From: SXOA01 sp046153945
Lineage (GTDB): Bacteria; Planctomycetota; Planctomycetia; Pirellulales; Pirellulaceae
DNA: 64,000 nucleotides
Direction: 5' to 3'
Assembly: GCA_046153945.1 (NCBI GenBank)
Contig: JBJXFF010000146.1
Location: 1-64,000 of the forward strand
Positions 26,137 to 34,801 of this stretch are shown piece by piece. A model generated the notes under the pieces. It was given only the letters and a program-made list of their open reading frames with translations. It searched no databases and was not told where the DNA came from. Both the position numbers and the translations under genes were made by a program. Each line of letters starts with the position of its first letter. The stretch's first letter is position 1.

Positions 26137-27930
26137 GTGAGTAAGCAATCTTGGCTCGCCCGTTCGCGCAAACTCTTCGTTCTTCCGTTCCTGGTGCTGG
26201 GAGTGTTCATTTCCGTCGCCAAAGCGGAACGCCCAGTCGCGCCGAAACTGCTGCCGGAGGGGACGCTGGCGTATCTGCGGATCGCCGACGTGCAAGACAT
26301 GGTGGCGAAGTTCAAGGATACCGCCACGGGACGGATGTTTCAGGACGAGAATATCGCGCCGCTGGTGAAGCAACTCTACGGCTCCGTCGAGGAGCAGTGG
26401 AAGCAGATTGAGGACCAGGTTGGCTTGCCCCTCAATGACATTTTGAAGATTCCGCAGGGGGAAATCTGCGTGGGAGTCGTTCCGATGGGGGAAGGGACCC
26501 CGGCGATCGTGATTATTGTCGATGTGAAGGACAAGATCTTAAGCGTCAACAAGCTGCTGGAAAAGGGAGAGGCCCTGCTGACCGAAAACGGCGGCACCAA
26601 GACCAGCGAAGTGATCAGCGATGTGAAAGTGAATGTCTACACCGGCCCAGGAGGAAACACGGCGATTCAGTTTGAAAAGGACGGGACGCTGGTACTGGCC
26701 TCTAATAAAGACGTCGTGAAACCGCTGCTGGCCGCTTGGAACGGCGAAGCCAAGGAAGATGAAAAGTCTCTCGCCGACAATGTCAAATTCAATTCGATCA
26801 TGAGCCGCTGCAGCGGTTCCAAGGACGAGCGGCCGCAAATCACCTGGTATGTGGATCCCGTGGAAATCGCCCGCAAGGTGCTCCGCAATGGGCCGGCCTC
26901 GCTGGCCCTCGCCTTTTTTCAACCGCTCGGCCTGGACGGCGTGAAGGGGATGGGGGGAAGCATGATCTTTGGAGTCGGAGAGTTTGACGGCGTGACTCAT
27001 TTCCACCTGCTGCTCGATAATCCCCGGAGTGGCGTCGTCGAGTTGATCGCTATGGGTTCGGGCGATACCGTGCCGGAAGCCTGGGTCCCGAGCGACGTCA
27101 CCAGTTACATGACCATGCATTGGCGGGTGGAGGACATGTTCAAGAACGGCAACAAGCTGTGGGACAGCCTGCAAGGTGAAGGGAATTTCAAAACCTTTAT
27201 CAAAGAACGGCTGTCGGACAACATTGGGATTGATGTAGAGGCGGAGATCATTCCGGCCCTCGACGGCCGCTTCACGCTGACACAGTGGATTGAGAAGCCA
27301 ATCACCCCGAACAGCCAGGTCAACATTATCGGAGTGAAGCTCAAGGACACGAAGACATTTCAGGCCAACGTGATTGACAAGGTGGTCGCCAAGTTCCCCG
27401 ATGCCGTGGAAAAGAAGGCGTTTGGCGGCGTGACCTATTGGGCGGTCAAAATGCCGGAGCGGCCCGAAGGTGGGCCCCAACCCCCCGCCGGTTTCCGCGT
27501 TCCCACTCCCGCAGTTGCCATCATTGGCGATTACGTGATCTTCACCGATAGCACCAAGGGACTGCACCACTGCATCACCACGACCAGCGACGCCACGCAG
27601 GGCCTGGCCAGCGATCTGGAATACAAGCTCATCGCCGGCAAAATCAAGCGGCAGGTGGGGGGGGATGCTCCCGGTATGGTTCAGTTCTCCAAGCCCGAAG
27701 AAGCCCTTCGATTCGTCTATGAGCTGATTCGGGCGGAGAACACGCAGAAGGGGCTGGAGAGCGCCTCGGAAAACAATGATTTTCTGAAGGGGGTGAACAA
27801 AGCCCTGAAAGACAATCCACTGCCGGCCTTCTCCGTTTTGGCGAAATACTTTGCCCCCGGTGGCGGCATGATTGTGAACGACGAGACCGGCTACCACTAC
27901 ATGACGTTCACGCTGAAGCGTAAGCAGTAA
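26137..27930 (+). CDS. large secreted protein of unknown function (DUF3352-like)
   Basis: A 597-residue protein starting with GTG at 26137, with GGGGA about 7 bases upstream. The signal peptide spans about 1-31 (LFVLPFLVLGVFISVAKAE). The mature protein begins with LLPEGTLAYLRIADVQDMVAKFKDTATGRMFQDE, a pattern seen in planctomycete proteins annotated as DUF3352-like, and includes repeated two-layer units such as VTYWAVKMPE and GDYVIFTDSTKGL. No catalytic motif is evident. A soluble periplasmic or paryphoplasmic protein is likely. Its stop is separated by 69 bases from the convergent RluA-type gene, with two hairpins between them. Confidence 0.65.
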   Translation: MSKQSWLARSRKLFVLPFLVLGVFISVAKAERPVAPKLLPEGTLAYLRIADVQDMVAKFKDTATGRMFQDENIAPLVKQLYGSVEEQWKQIEDQVGLPLNDILKIPQGEICVGVVPMGEGTPAIVIIVDVKDKILSVNKLLEKGEALLTENGGTKTSEVISDVKVNVYTGPGGNTAIQFEKDGTLVLASNKDVVKPLLAAWNGEAKEDEKSLADNVKFNSIMSRCSGSKDERPQITWYVDPVEIARKVLRNGPASLALAFFQPLGLDGVKGMGGSMIFGVGEFDGVTHFHLLLDNPRSGVVELIAMGSGDTVPEAWVPSDVTSYMTMHWRVEDMFKNGNKLWDSLQGEGNFKTFIKERLSDNIGIDVEAEIIPALDGRFTLTQWIEKPITPNSQVNIIGVKLKDTKTFQANVIDKVVAKFPDAVEKKAFGGVTYWAVKMPERPEGGPQPPAGFRVPTPAVAIIGDYVIFTDSTKGLHHCITTTSDATQGLASDLEYKLIAGKIKRQVGGDAPGMVQFSKPEEALRFVYELIRAENTQKGLESASENNDFLKGVNKALKDNPLPAFSVLAKYFAPGGGMIVNDETGYHYMTFTLKRKQ

Positions 27931-27936
27931 AGTCGC

Positions 27937-27988
27937 CCGCTCACTCCGTGAGCGGAAAAAAAAGGAACCAGCACACAGGGTGTGCTGG
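27937..27988. terminator. twin hairpins between convergent genes
   Basis: CCGCTCAC at 27937 pairs with GTGAGCGG ending 27955. A run of eight A follows (27956-27963), then CCAGCACAC at 27968 pairs with GTGTGCTGG ending 27988. On the minus strand the second hairpin is followed by TTCC and eight T, a clear intrinsic terminator for the RluA-type gene; the first hairpin would serve the plus-strand gene. Confidence 0.75.
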
Positions 27989-27999
27989 CAGCGATTCGG

Positions 28000-28926
28000 C
28001 TACTTGGCGAGTATCCGCACCATCTCCATCGGCAGCGGGGATTCGAACCGCAAGTGCTGGCCGGTGATGGGATGGTCGAAGCCCAATTTGCGGGCATGGA
28101 GCGCGAGCCGTTTGTAGGGCCACCAGCGATGACTGGCAAGCGCTGGCTCATAACGAGGATCGCCGAGAACCGGGTGGCCAGCTTCGGCGAAGTGGACCCG
28201 GATCTGATTGCGGCGGCCGGTTTCCAGCCAGACTCTGACTTGGGTCATCCCCTTCAGCCGCTTCACCACTTCGTAATGCGTGATCGCCCGCTGGCCGATC
28301 TCTTCGTCATCCGTGGAGAATCGGTTGAGGTCCTTGTCCGTGGCCAAGAGCGTGTTGAAGGTCCCCTTGTCCTTCTTAAGGTCGCCGGCAACGAGCGCTG
28401 TGTATTCCCGCTCCGGTTTGTGAAGAGCGAACTGATCCCGAATCTGCTGAGAGATTTCCAGCGTCTTTCCCATGACGAGCAATCCGGAAACGCCACGGTC
28501 CAGCCGATGGGCGGTGTAGGCCAGCTTGCCGCCGGAGACATGACGGATGTATTCGCTAACTTTGGCAACGAGGGTATTCGTTTCGCCACGAATCGTGGGG
28601 ACGGTCAGGATTTCTGGCGGCTTGTTGACGACGATCAAGTGGCGATCTTCGAAGACGATTTCAAATCCTAGGTTCGTGCGGGGCTGCTTGCGAGGGTGAT
28701 AAATCTGTTTGGCGTCGAAGCGGACTTCGACTTCATCCCCCACTCCCGCTTTGTAACCGGGGGCGGCGCAGGTCGCGCCGTTGAGGAGGACGCAGCCGTG
28801 GTCGAAGAGGCCCAGAACCTGAGCCCGGGGGAGCATGTCCGTGAGCGATTGCACGACGCGGTCGAGGCGTCTCCCCAAATGGCGGGAATCTTTATCGACG
28901 AGGGCGGTCCTTTTGGTCAGCGGCAC
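28000..28926 (-). CDS. RNA pseudouridine synthase, RluA family
   Basis: Cytoplasmic enzyme that converts uridine to pseudouridine in rRNA or tRNA. The 308-residue protein has an N-terminal S4-like RNA-binding part (RRLDRVVQSLTDM ... HGCVLLNG) and the catalytic motif HRLDRGVSGLLV with nucleophile Asp143. The later TGRRNQIRVHFAEAGHPVLGDPRY motif is also typical. The GTG start at 28926 shares one base with the TAG stop of the upstream peptidase gene and has AGGAG 7 bases before it, indicating coupled translation. It is the last gene of a minus-strand run and ends at an intrinsic terminator. Confidence 0.92.
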   Translation of the reverse strand: MPLTKRTALVDKDSRHLGRRLDRVVQSLTDMLPRAQVLGLFDHGCVLLNGATCAAPGYKAGVGDEVEVRFDAKQIYHPRKQPRTNLGFEIVFEDRHLIVVNKPPEILTVPTIRGETNTLVAKVSEYIRHVSGGKLAYTAHRLDRGVSGLLVMGKTLEISQQIRDQFALHKPEREYTALVAGDLKKDKGTFNTLLATDKDLNRFSTDDEEIGQRAITHYEVVKRLKGMTQVRVWLETGRRNQIRVHFAEAGHPVLGDPRYEPALASHRWWPYKRLALHARKLGFDHPITGQHLRFESPLPMEMVRILAK

Positions 28927-30023
28927 TATTTCACTCCTGCCAGGTCAGCGATGACACGTTCCAATCCGGCGACGACGCGGGCCATCCGCTCAAAGTCGAT
29001 TTTGTCCGGGGTGTCGGTCTTTAGATGATAATGAGGATAGCGGAAAGGAGCGGTGTCCGTGACCATCAGGCCGGAATATCCCATTTTCCAGAAGGACCAT
29101 TGGTCCGACCAGCCGACGCCAGGAATGTTGTCCGGCATGGCACAGCCGTAGGCGGGGAATTTGGTCGTTTCGCGGAATTTGCCGACAACCTGCTGGACGA
29201 GGGGGCCGGATTTGACGTCGCCGACGAAGGCGATGAAGTTCCCCGTGTCGGGATAGAGGAGACGGAGCGGCGGCAGATTGTCGAAATTCTGGCTCCCTTT
29301 TTCGTCGCTGTAATAGCCGATGGTCTCCAAGCTGAGCATGGTGACGATATTCTCTTTCCGCTCCTTGCAGCGATTGGCGTAAACCAGGGAGCCCATGTCT
29401 TTGGTCTGAAAGTACGGCGGCTCTTCGTTGACAAAGAGGACAAAACGAAGGCTCCGAGCCGGCTGTTTTTTGGCGAAGGCCCGGGCCATAGCCAGCGTTG
29501 CGGCCGTCCCGCTGCCGTTGTCATTCGCTCCCGGGCAGCCCAGCACGGAATCGTAATGCCCGCCGATGACAACGATTTCGTCCTTCTTGGCTCCACCGAG
29601 GATTTCGACAATCAGATTGGCGACCTCCGTTCCCCGCACCGCAAACGACTGACGTTCCACTTTGTAGCCGGCATCTTCCAGGGATTTTGCGAGGAACCGT
29701 TCGGCTGCGAGGAGATCGTCGTAATGAAATCTGCTGGCATTCCGCTCGCCGATTTCCACGGCGAGCTTGATGACATCCGCTTCGAGCGACTTGGCCAGCA
29801 CCCGTTCCCCCTCCGTCAACTTTGGCAGCGGACCTTTATGGACCTCTCCCGGCATGCTGAAGAGGGGAAGAGGTTCCTCGGTATTCGCGGCTTTGTTCTT
29901 AGAATGCACTGGGGACTCGTCCGCTAAGAGCATGGAGTTGCAGCAAACCGCAGTGAGCAGGGAAAGCAAGAATAGGAGCTCATGACATACGCAAGGATGA
30001 TTCGCGGGTCGCAGCGTGATCAT
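28926..30023 (-). CDS. M28-family metallopeptidase, exported
   Basis: Zinc aminopeptidase-like enzyme of family M28, 365 residues. The N-terminus is hydrophobic (CHELLFLLSLLTAVCCNSMLLA), likely a signal peptide or lipoprotein signal. Ligands of the co-catalytic zinc site are visible: GGHYDS (His156), GANDNGSG (Asp168), VNEEPP (Glu200/201), SLETIGYYS (Glu233) and YPHYH (His333). Start at 30023 overlaps the end of the upstream ADP-ribosylglycohydrolase gene by 44 bases; no Shine-Dalgarno is visible, so translation is probably coupled. The stop codon overlaps the GTG of the pseudouridine synthase. Confidence 0.85.
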   Translation of the reverse strand: MITLRPANHPCVCHELLFLLSLLTAVCCNSMLLADESPVHSKNKAANTEEPLPLFSMPGEVHKGPLPKLTEGERVLAKSLEADVIKLAVEIGERNASRFHYDDLLAAERFLAKSLEDAGYKVERQSFAVRGTEVANLIVEILGGAKKDEIVVIGGHYDSVLGCPGANDNGSGTAATLAMARAFAKKQPARSLRFVLFVNEEPPYFQTKDMGSLVYANRCKERKENIVTMLSLETIGYYSDEKGSQNFDNLPPLRLLYPDTGNFIAFVGDVKSGPLVQQVVGKFRETTKFPAYGCAMPDNIPGVGWSDQWSFWKMGYSGLMVTDTAPFRYPHYHLKTDTPDKIDFERMARVVAGLERVIADLAGVK

Positions 30024-30942
30024 GGAGACGATTTGCCAGTTGAGTAATCTCTTCCCGTAGGGCCAGGCGTGTAAGCCACTTTTCGGGAATGCCCCGTTCG
30101 CCCCACAGCGCCCCGGCCAATTGTCCATAGACCGCGGCAGTCGTGTCGGCGTCGTCCCCCAAGTTTACCGCAAGCAAGCACCCTTCTTCAAACGTTTTTG
30201 CCCGGTAGAACGCCCAGAGGGCGGCCTCCAGGGAGCGGACCACATAGCCGCTCCCTTTAATCACGGGCGGTTCCCGGGTGCGAAAGGAGCCGCCGGCGAC
30301 CTCAGCGATTTCGGAAGAAAGAGGCTCGTCGTGCCAGTTGACTCCGGTAGGAGCATGGTCGGGGGACAGCAATTCTTCTTTAGGGACGCCGCGAATTGCC
30401 CCCACAATCAAACCCGCCAAATAGCGGCAGGCCTGAATCGCATTGGGCGCGGCATGGGTGGTGCGGGAACTGTCCGCCGCGGCGGTTATGGCCCGCGACG
30501 GCTCCGCGGCAAAGTATAACGGGACCGGTGCCAGCCGCATGATCGAGCCGTTTCCGGCCTTTCGCGGGTCAATACTGCCGCAGAAAGGACTACCTGTTCG
30601 CCGAAACAAGGTCAGGGCTTCACGCGTGGCATTGCCGATGTCAAAACACTCGCCGGTACAACTCCAATGCCCATCGCGCCACCAGCGGCAGTACCGTTGC
30701 AATTGATCGACAGGGTCCATTCCTTGTTTTTCGAGCAGACTCTCCGCGAGGCAAAGTGCCATCGACGTATCGTCCGTCCATTGACCGGCGGCGAGCCCAA
30801 ACGGCCCGCCGCCAATCATATCGGTTACGGGGGCAAATGACCCTGGCGTACAAAACTCGACCGAGGTTCCCACGGCATCGCCGCAGGCCAGGCCGAGCAA
30901 CGAGCCCCGAAATCGATCAATGAGAAGACTCGACGTCGCCAT
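29980..30942 (-). CDS. ADP-ribosylglycohydrolase family protein
   Basis: A 320-residue all-helical, Mg-dependent hydrolase of the DraG/ARH family, which removes ADP-ribose from proteins or related substrates. The metal-binding signatures are all present: RGSLLGLACGDAVGTSVEF at 12-30, QWTDDTSMA at 54-62 (the Asp pair), KAGNGSIMRLAP, and the C-terminal NLGDDADTTAAVYGQLAGA. No signal peptide, so cytoplasmic. The gene is second in a minus-strand run and overlaps the downstream peptidase by 44 bases. No ADP-ribosyltransferase or nitrogenase gene is nearby, so the substrate is unknown. Confidence 0.9.
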   Translation of the reverse strand: MATSSLLIDRFRGSLLGLACGDAVGTSVEFCTPGSFAPVTDMIGGGPFGLAAGQWTDDTSMALCLAESLLEKQGMDPVDQLQRYCRWWRDGHWSCTGECFDIGNATREALTLFRRTGSPFCGSIDPRKAGNGSIMRLAPVPLYFAAEPSRAITAAADSSRTTHAAPNAIQACRYLAGLIVGAIRGVPKEELLSPDHAPTGVNWHDEPLSSEIAEVAGGSFRTREPPVIKGSGYVVRSLEAALWAFYRAKTFEEGCLLAVNLGDDADTTAAVYGQLAGALWGERGIPEKWLTRLALREEITQLANRLHDHAATRESSLRMS

Positions 30943-30984
30943 CGATTTCTTTCATTCGCCAAACGAGTCACGGACTTCCTCGAC

Positions 30985-31710
30985 TTACTTCTCACCCATC
31001 AGTTTATTCACCGACTCTTCAGTCGACTCCGCCCACGTGCGATAGCTCTTCTCGTTGAGGTGGAGTAGGTCCGGCATCACTTCCTTGCTGAGGCTGCCGC
31101 TGGCGTCCAGGAACTTGGGACCGATGTCGAGATAGAAGACGTTTTTGTCGTCCGCCAGTTTAGAGATAATCTCGTTCGCACCAGTGTTAACCTTGCGATT
31201 CTTGTTGTCGTTGTTTTCGCCGCGGGGGAAAATGGCGAGAACGAGAACTTTCGTCTCCGGCAGCTTGGTCCGGAGCTTCTCGACAATGGCCTTTACCCCT
31301 TCGGCGATTTGCTCGGAGGTGTTGCTCCCGGAGTTGTTGGTGCCAATCATGAGTACGGCCAGCTTCGGCTTGATCCCTTCCACATTGCCGTTATCGAGCC
31401 GCCACAGAACGTGCTGCGTCCGGTCGCCGCCGATGCCGAGATTGACCGCGTTCCGCTTCTCGTAGAATTCCTTCCAGACCTTCGCTCCGGAGCCTTCCCA
31501 CCCCTGGGTAATCGAATCGCCAATGAGGAGCAGATCGACGTTTCCCTTTTTCACTCGTTCGTTGAAGCTCTCGTGCCGTTTCATCCAGCCCCCATCGCGG
31601 GGAACGGGAACGACGGCATCATTGGCCTTCTTCGTATCTTCGGCCAAAGCGGGGGCGACAAACACCAAAGCCAGAATTGCGATCAGCCAGTTTCGATTGA
31701 GCAGGGACAT
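30985..31710 (-). CDS. SGNH/GDSL-type esterase, exported
   Basis: A 241-residue exported esterase or acetylhydrolase (PAF-acetylhydrolase-like). Signal peptide at 1-23 (ILALVFVAPALAE). Block I is LLLIGDSITQGWEG (Ser66), block III is LMIGTNNSGSN (123-126), and the Asp/His pair is PDLLHLNEKSY near residue 222. A block II glycine is in NLGIGGDRTQHVLWRL. These enzymes often deacetylate carbohydrates. ATG at 31710 is chosen because GGAGG lies 5 bases upstream; an in-frame ATG at 31722 would place the Shine-Dalgarno inside the gene. It is followed by the ADP-ribosylglycohydrolase gene after 42 bases. Confidence 0.88.
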   Translation of the reverse strand: MSLLNRNWLIAILALVFVAPALAEDTKKANDAVVPVPRDGGWMKRHESFNERVKKGNVDLLLIGDSITQGWEGSGAKVWKEFYEKRNAVNLGIGGDRTQHVLWRLDNGNVEGIKPKLAVLMIGTNNSGSNTSEQIAEGVKAIVEKLRTKLPETKVLVLAIFPRGENNDNKNRKVNTGANEIISKLADDKNVFYLDIGPKFLDASGSLSKEVMPDLLHLNEKSYRTWAESTEESVNKLMGEK

Positions 31711-31831
31711 GACGGCCTCCAAGAAAAAAGAGAGGAAAATCTGCCGTCAGTCTGGCACTGCCACCACGAATGTCAACACCCGGTTTCACCTCCGGCCCCG
31801 CAGTCCGTGCCAATCCGTGTTCCATCCGTGG

Positions 31832-32614
31832 CTACTCCTTCTTCTTCTCTTCCTTCGCGGGGGCCCGCAGCAAATCGGCATGCACATGGGCCACATCCCA
31901 CATATAGTGGCCAATCTTGTGCTTCTCCGCTTCCAGGATGTGCTTCTTTGCCAGGGCTTTCTCCCCAGCCGCTTCATGCCAGAGGCCGATGTAGAGGTGG
32001 GCGTAGAAGAGCCGCTGATTCAAGGCCTCCTTTGACGGCTCACCGGCCTCGGCAGCGGCGAGGACGTCGGCTGGTTTCAGCTTGCCTCGGTAGAGGTCGT
32101 AGATTTGCATCATCGGGACGCGGCGGTCGTCGGTGATGGGGAGCAAGTTCTTGACCGCCTTGTCGACGCCATCCTGCCGGGCGACGCACAAATAACGCCA
32201 GGTGGAATTCTCCACATCCTGATCGTGAAAGGTTTGATAGAGTTCAAACTGCTTGGCCCCCTTCTCGAATTCTCCCGCGTAGTAATACGAAATCCCCCGC
32301 TCCCACTGCCGGGATTCCGCCTTGGGTTCCAACTCGACATGCTTGTCGAGGTCGCTGACCGATTCCTTGATTTTGCCGGCTCGGAAGTTCTCCCGCCCGC
32401 GCAAGTAGAAAGCTAGCGACTGCTTGGGGTTCTTGGTGATGACTTCCGTGAGCACGCCAATCGCCTGCTCCACATTCCCTCGGGCGGAATCTTGCGCAGC
32501 CTTTTGCAACAGATCTTCCTCGGTGTCATCCGCGGATGCCATCGTGCAAAGTAGAGCCACCGAAAGAAGTACCAGCAAGCAATGGATGCACGACGGATGT
32601 GAAACGAGTTTCAT
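31832..32614 (-). CDS. exported TPR-repeat protein
   Basis: A 260-residue protein with a signal peptide (LVSHPSCIHCLLVLLSVALLCTMASAD) and at least two tetratricopeptide repeats: NVEQAIGVLTEVITKNPKQSLAFYLRG and KESVSDLDKHVELEPKAES, then GEFEKGAKQFELYQ. The second half (YLCVARQDGVDKAVKNLLPI onward) keeps a helical, TPR-like pattern and ends in a Lys/Glu tail. It probably acts as a protein-interaction scaffold in the periplasm. ATG at 32614 gives the signal peptide; the open frame continues upstream without one. It heads the minus-strand run of five genes. Confidence 0.75.
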   Translation of the reverse strand: MKLVSHPSCIHCLLVLLSVALLCTMASADDTEEDLLQKAAQDSARGNVEQAIGVLTEVITKNPKQSLAFYLRGRENFRAGKIKESVSDLDKHVELEPKAESRQWERGISYYYAGEFEKGAKQFELYQTFHDQDVENSTWRYLCVARQDGVDKAVKNLLPITDDRRVPMMQIYDLYRGKLKPADVLAAAEAGEPSKEALNQRLFYAHLYIGLWHEAAGEKALAKKHILEAEKHKIGHYMWDVAHVHADLLRAPAKEEKKKE

Positions 32615-33113
32615 GGGATTTATCAAAGTTCGGGGACTGCGAATAGGAGTGCCCGTGGATGGAGCTAGCTGACCGCCGATTGGCATCTTAACGCAAACAT
32701 CTTGTACCGCCAGCGTCCACATTGAGCGAAAACAGCGCATTCATTTTGCCACAGCGGCAGCGCCAAAGACTCGCAGCTCGTCGTAAAGGTGCCAGCGTCC
32801 AAGTGTTACACACCTTGCTAGCCACGAGGAGAAGAGTCTCAATCCAAGATTCCTTCCCCAAATGAGAGCCTTCTTTGAGCGAACAACCCTTTGCAAGACA
32901 GAAATCCGGAGTGAATTTCCGGGAAAATCCGCGGCGGCGCCAATTTTTCCTCATGAGTTCACCTTGGGAACACAACTTGCAGCACACAATCATCCACGCG
33001 AGTCTGCCGAATCGGCAAACTGAAATTCGCCGGGGGGCGATAGAAAGATTCTCGTGCGTCGGAAATGAAATCCAGCTCGCTAGCAGCGGGCGCACCCCAA
33101 GGAGGAATAAGTC
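32615..33113. other. 499-base intergenic region before csrA
   Basis: This gap divides the divergent TPR and csrA genes. A minus-strand open frame over 32688-33095 has Cys/Arg/Trp-rich, unprotein-like composition and was not accepted. A near-perfect Shine-Dalgarno AAGGAGG lies at the right end. The motif GCCAGCGTCCA occurs twice, near 32710 and 32790. No RNA gene was recognised. Confidence 0.45.
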
Positions 33114-33377
33114 ATGTTAGTTCTCAGTCGCAAAGTTGGAGAGCGTCTCGTCATCGGCGGCAATATCACGGTTGTAATCAACCGGGTTGCCGGAAACCGC
33201 GTCACCATTGGCATCGAGGCTCCCGACACCGTCCGCATCGTCCGCGGCGAATTGGATGGGTCGAAAAACGAATTCGTTCCCCTCCCCGCCAGCAAAGAAC
33301 CGCACGCCGAAGTCAGCAGCCGGAAATTCGATTCCAGCGATGAAGTCGCGAGCGTGGCCCTGCGGCTGGCGAAGTAG
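33114..33377 (+). CDS. csrA: carbon storage regulator CsrA with C-terminal extension
   Basis: RNA-binding post-transcriptional regulator that blocks or stabilises mRNAs at GGA sites. The start MLVLSRKVGERLVIGGNITVVINRV matches CsrA closely, including the RNA-contacting Leu4 and Arg6 region. Residues 40-45 (RIVRGEL) correspond to the second RNA-contact strand, where Arg44 is conserved (IHRAEI in others). The protein has 87 residues against the usual 60-75; the extra C-terminal part is polar. AAGGAGG sits 7 bases before the ATG. It stands alone; larC follows 213 bases later on the same strand. Confidence 0.95.
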   Translation: MLVLSRKVGERLVIGGNITVVINRVAGNRVTIGIEAPDTVRIVRGELDGSKNEFVPLPASKEPHAEVSSRKFDSSDEVASVALRLAK

Positions 33378-33412
33378 ACTGTTTCGAGGCAATAGGACAG
33401 AGAAGAAATGGT

Positions 33413-33434
33413 GGGCGCGCCAGCTTGAGCGCCC
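33413..33434. repeat. short palindrome after csrA
   Basis: GGGCGC at 33413-33418 pairs with GCGCCC at 33429-33434. It lies about 35 bases after the csrA stop without a T tract. It may be a terminator or a small dispersed palindrome. Confidence 0.35.
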
Positions 33435-33495
33435 CGCTCGTGAGAGACATCATCTCGCATCAAGTCTCCGGGACGCCGCGGCAGGTTTTCTTCCG

Positions 33496-33529
33496 CTGTG
33501 CCCCTGTGCCTTTGTGTGAGATTTTTTTT
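33496..33529. repeat. half copy of the CACAGAGGCAC-type repeat, followed by eight T
   Basis: CTGTGCCCCTGTGCCTTTGTGTGAG (here given by position 33496-33520) closely matches the right arm of the inverted repeat at 49609-49639, and is followed by T8 at 33522-33529. Only one arm is present here. Confidence 0.45.
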
Positions 33530-33590
33530 GCGCCAGGTGCTATCTTGAAGCACATCTACTCCGTGTTTCTTGCCTTAGCGCCGACGATCC

Positions 33591-34763
33591 ATGAAAATCG
33601 CCTACTTCGACTGTCCCAGCGGTATCAGCGGGGATATGACTCTGGGAGCCCTGGCCGACTGCGGTGTGGATCTGGCCGCGATGCAGGCGGGAATCGATTC
33701 GCTCGGCTATCCCGGCGTGAAACTGGTTGCCGAAGAGGTGCATCGCAAGGGGTTTCGCGGCCGAAAAGTCCATGTCCAGCATGAGCCGGAGAAGGCCCAT
33801 CGGCATCTGCATCATATCGTCGAGAAGATTGATGCCAGCACGGTCCTCACCACCGCTCAAAAGGAACTGGCCAAGCGGATCTTCACACGGCTGGGGGAGG
33901 CTGAAGCCAAAGTGCATGGGACGACAATCCGCAAGGTCCATTTTCACGAAGTGGGAGCCGTCGATTCCATCGCCGACATCGTGGGGAGCGCCGTCGGCCT
34001 AACGCTGCTGGGAGTGGACCGAATTGTCTGCTCGCCGATTCCGACCGGCATGGGCTTTCTGGAAATCGAACATGGCCGGGTGAGCATCCCCGCACCGGCC
34101 ACCGCGGAACTGCTCAGGGGGATTCCCCTCGCGCCGTCCGTTTGCTCCTGCGAGCTCACCACTCCCACCGGAGCCGCGATCGTGGCGACAGTCGCCGACG
34201 AATTCGGCCCGCTGCCGGCGATGAAGATGCAGACCATCGGCCTGGGGGCCGGCGACCGGGATATGAAGGAGCAGGCGAATTTGCTGCGGCTGATTATTGG
34301 CGACGCGGAGCAGAATATCGTCAGCGATCAGGTTTGGGTGCTGGAAACCAACCTCGACGACATCAGTGGCGAAATCGTTGGGCACTGCACGGCCAAACTC
34401 TTCGATGCTGGGGCTCTCGATGTTTACACCACGTCGATCCAGATGAAGAAGAACCGCCCTGGTGTCTTGCTCAGCGTCCTCTGTGGTCCAGATCTCGTAT
34501 CCAAGATGGAAAAAATCATCTTCAAGGAAACCGGCACCCTCGGCATCCGCCGCTGGCCCGCCAGCCGCCATAAGCTGGAGCGCCGACCGCATCGCGTGCA
34601 AACCACTTGGGGGACCATCGAAGGAAAGCTGGCCGTCCTCTCCGACGGCAGCCTCAGCTTCTCCCCTGAATTTGAATTCTGCCGCAAGATTGCTGCCGAG
34701 CAAAACCTGCCACTGAAGGATGTTTATGAAGGAGCCATGCGCGCGTTCATTCCATCACCATAG
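33591..34763 (+). CDS. larC: nickel-pincer cofactor biosynthesis protein LarC
   Basis: A 390-residue protein of the LarC family (formerly DUF111), which inserts nickel into the pyridinium thioacid cofactor of lactate racemase. Recognisable features are the start KIAYFDCPSGISGDMTLGALAD and the His-rich HRHLHHIVEKI near 64. KVHFHEVGAVDSIADIVG follows at about 105, then LTTPTGAAIVATVADEFGPLPAM and, in the C-terminal domain, LETNLDDISGEIVGH with KKNRPGVLLSVLC. Unlike some LarC genes, it is one uninterrupted frame without programmed frameshift. No larA, larB or larE is in the window, so the cofactor's client enzyme is elsewhere. Confidence 0.93.
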   Translation: MKIAYFDCPSGISGDMTLGALADCGVDLAAMQAGIDSLGYPGVKLVAEEVHRKGFRGRKVHVQHEPEKAHRHLHHIVEKIDASTVLTTAQKELAKRIFTRLGEAEAKVHGTTIRKVHFHEVGAVDSIADIVGSAVGLTLLGVDRIVCSPIPTGMGFLEIEHGRVSIPAPATAELLRGIPLAPSVCSCELTTPTGAAIVATVADEFGPLPAMKMQTIGLGAGDRDMKEQANLLRLIIGDAEQNIVSDQVWVLETNLDDISGEIVGHCTAKLFDAGALDVYTTSIQMKKNRPGVLLSVLCGPDLVSKMEKIIFKETGTLGIRRWPASRHKLERRPHRVQTTWGTIEGKLAVLSDGSLSFSPEFEFCRKIAAEQNLPLKDVYEGAMRAFIPSP

Positions 34764-34801
34764 CCCAACCCTCGCTAGAACTCGGATCGGGTCCCCTCGA
34801 T

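Noticed and set aside
32688..33095. 135-codon minus-strand frame before csrA
   Set aside because: Composition is rich in Cys, Arg and Trp, it spans the csrA promoter region and has no motif or ribosome-binding site.
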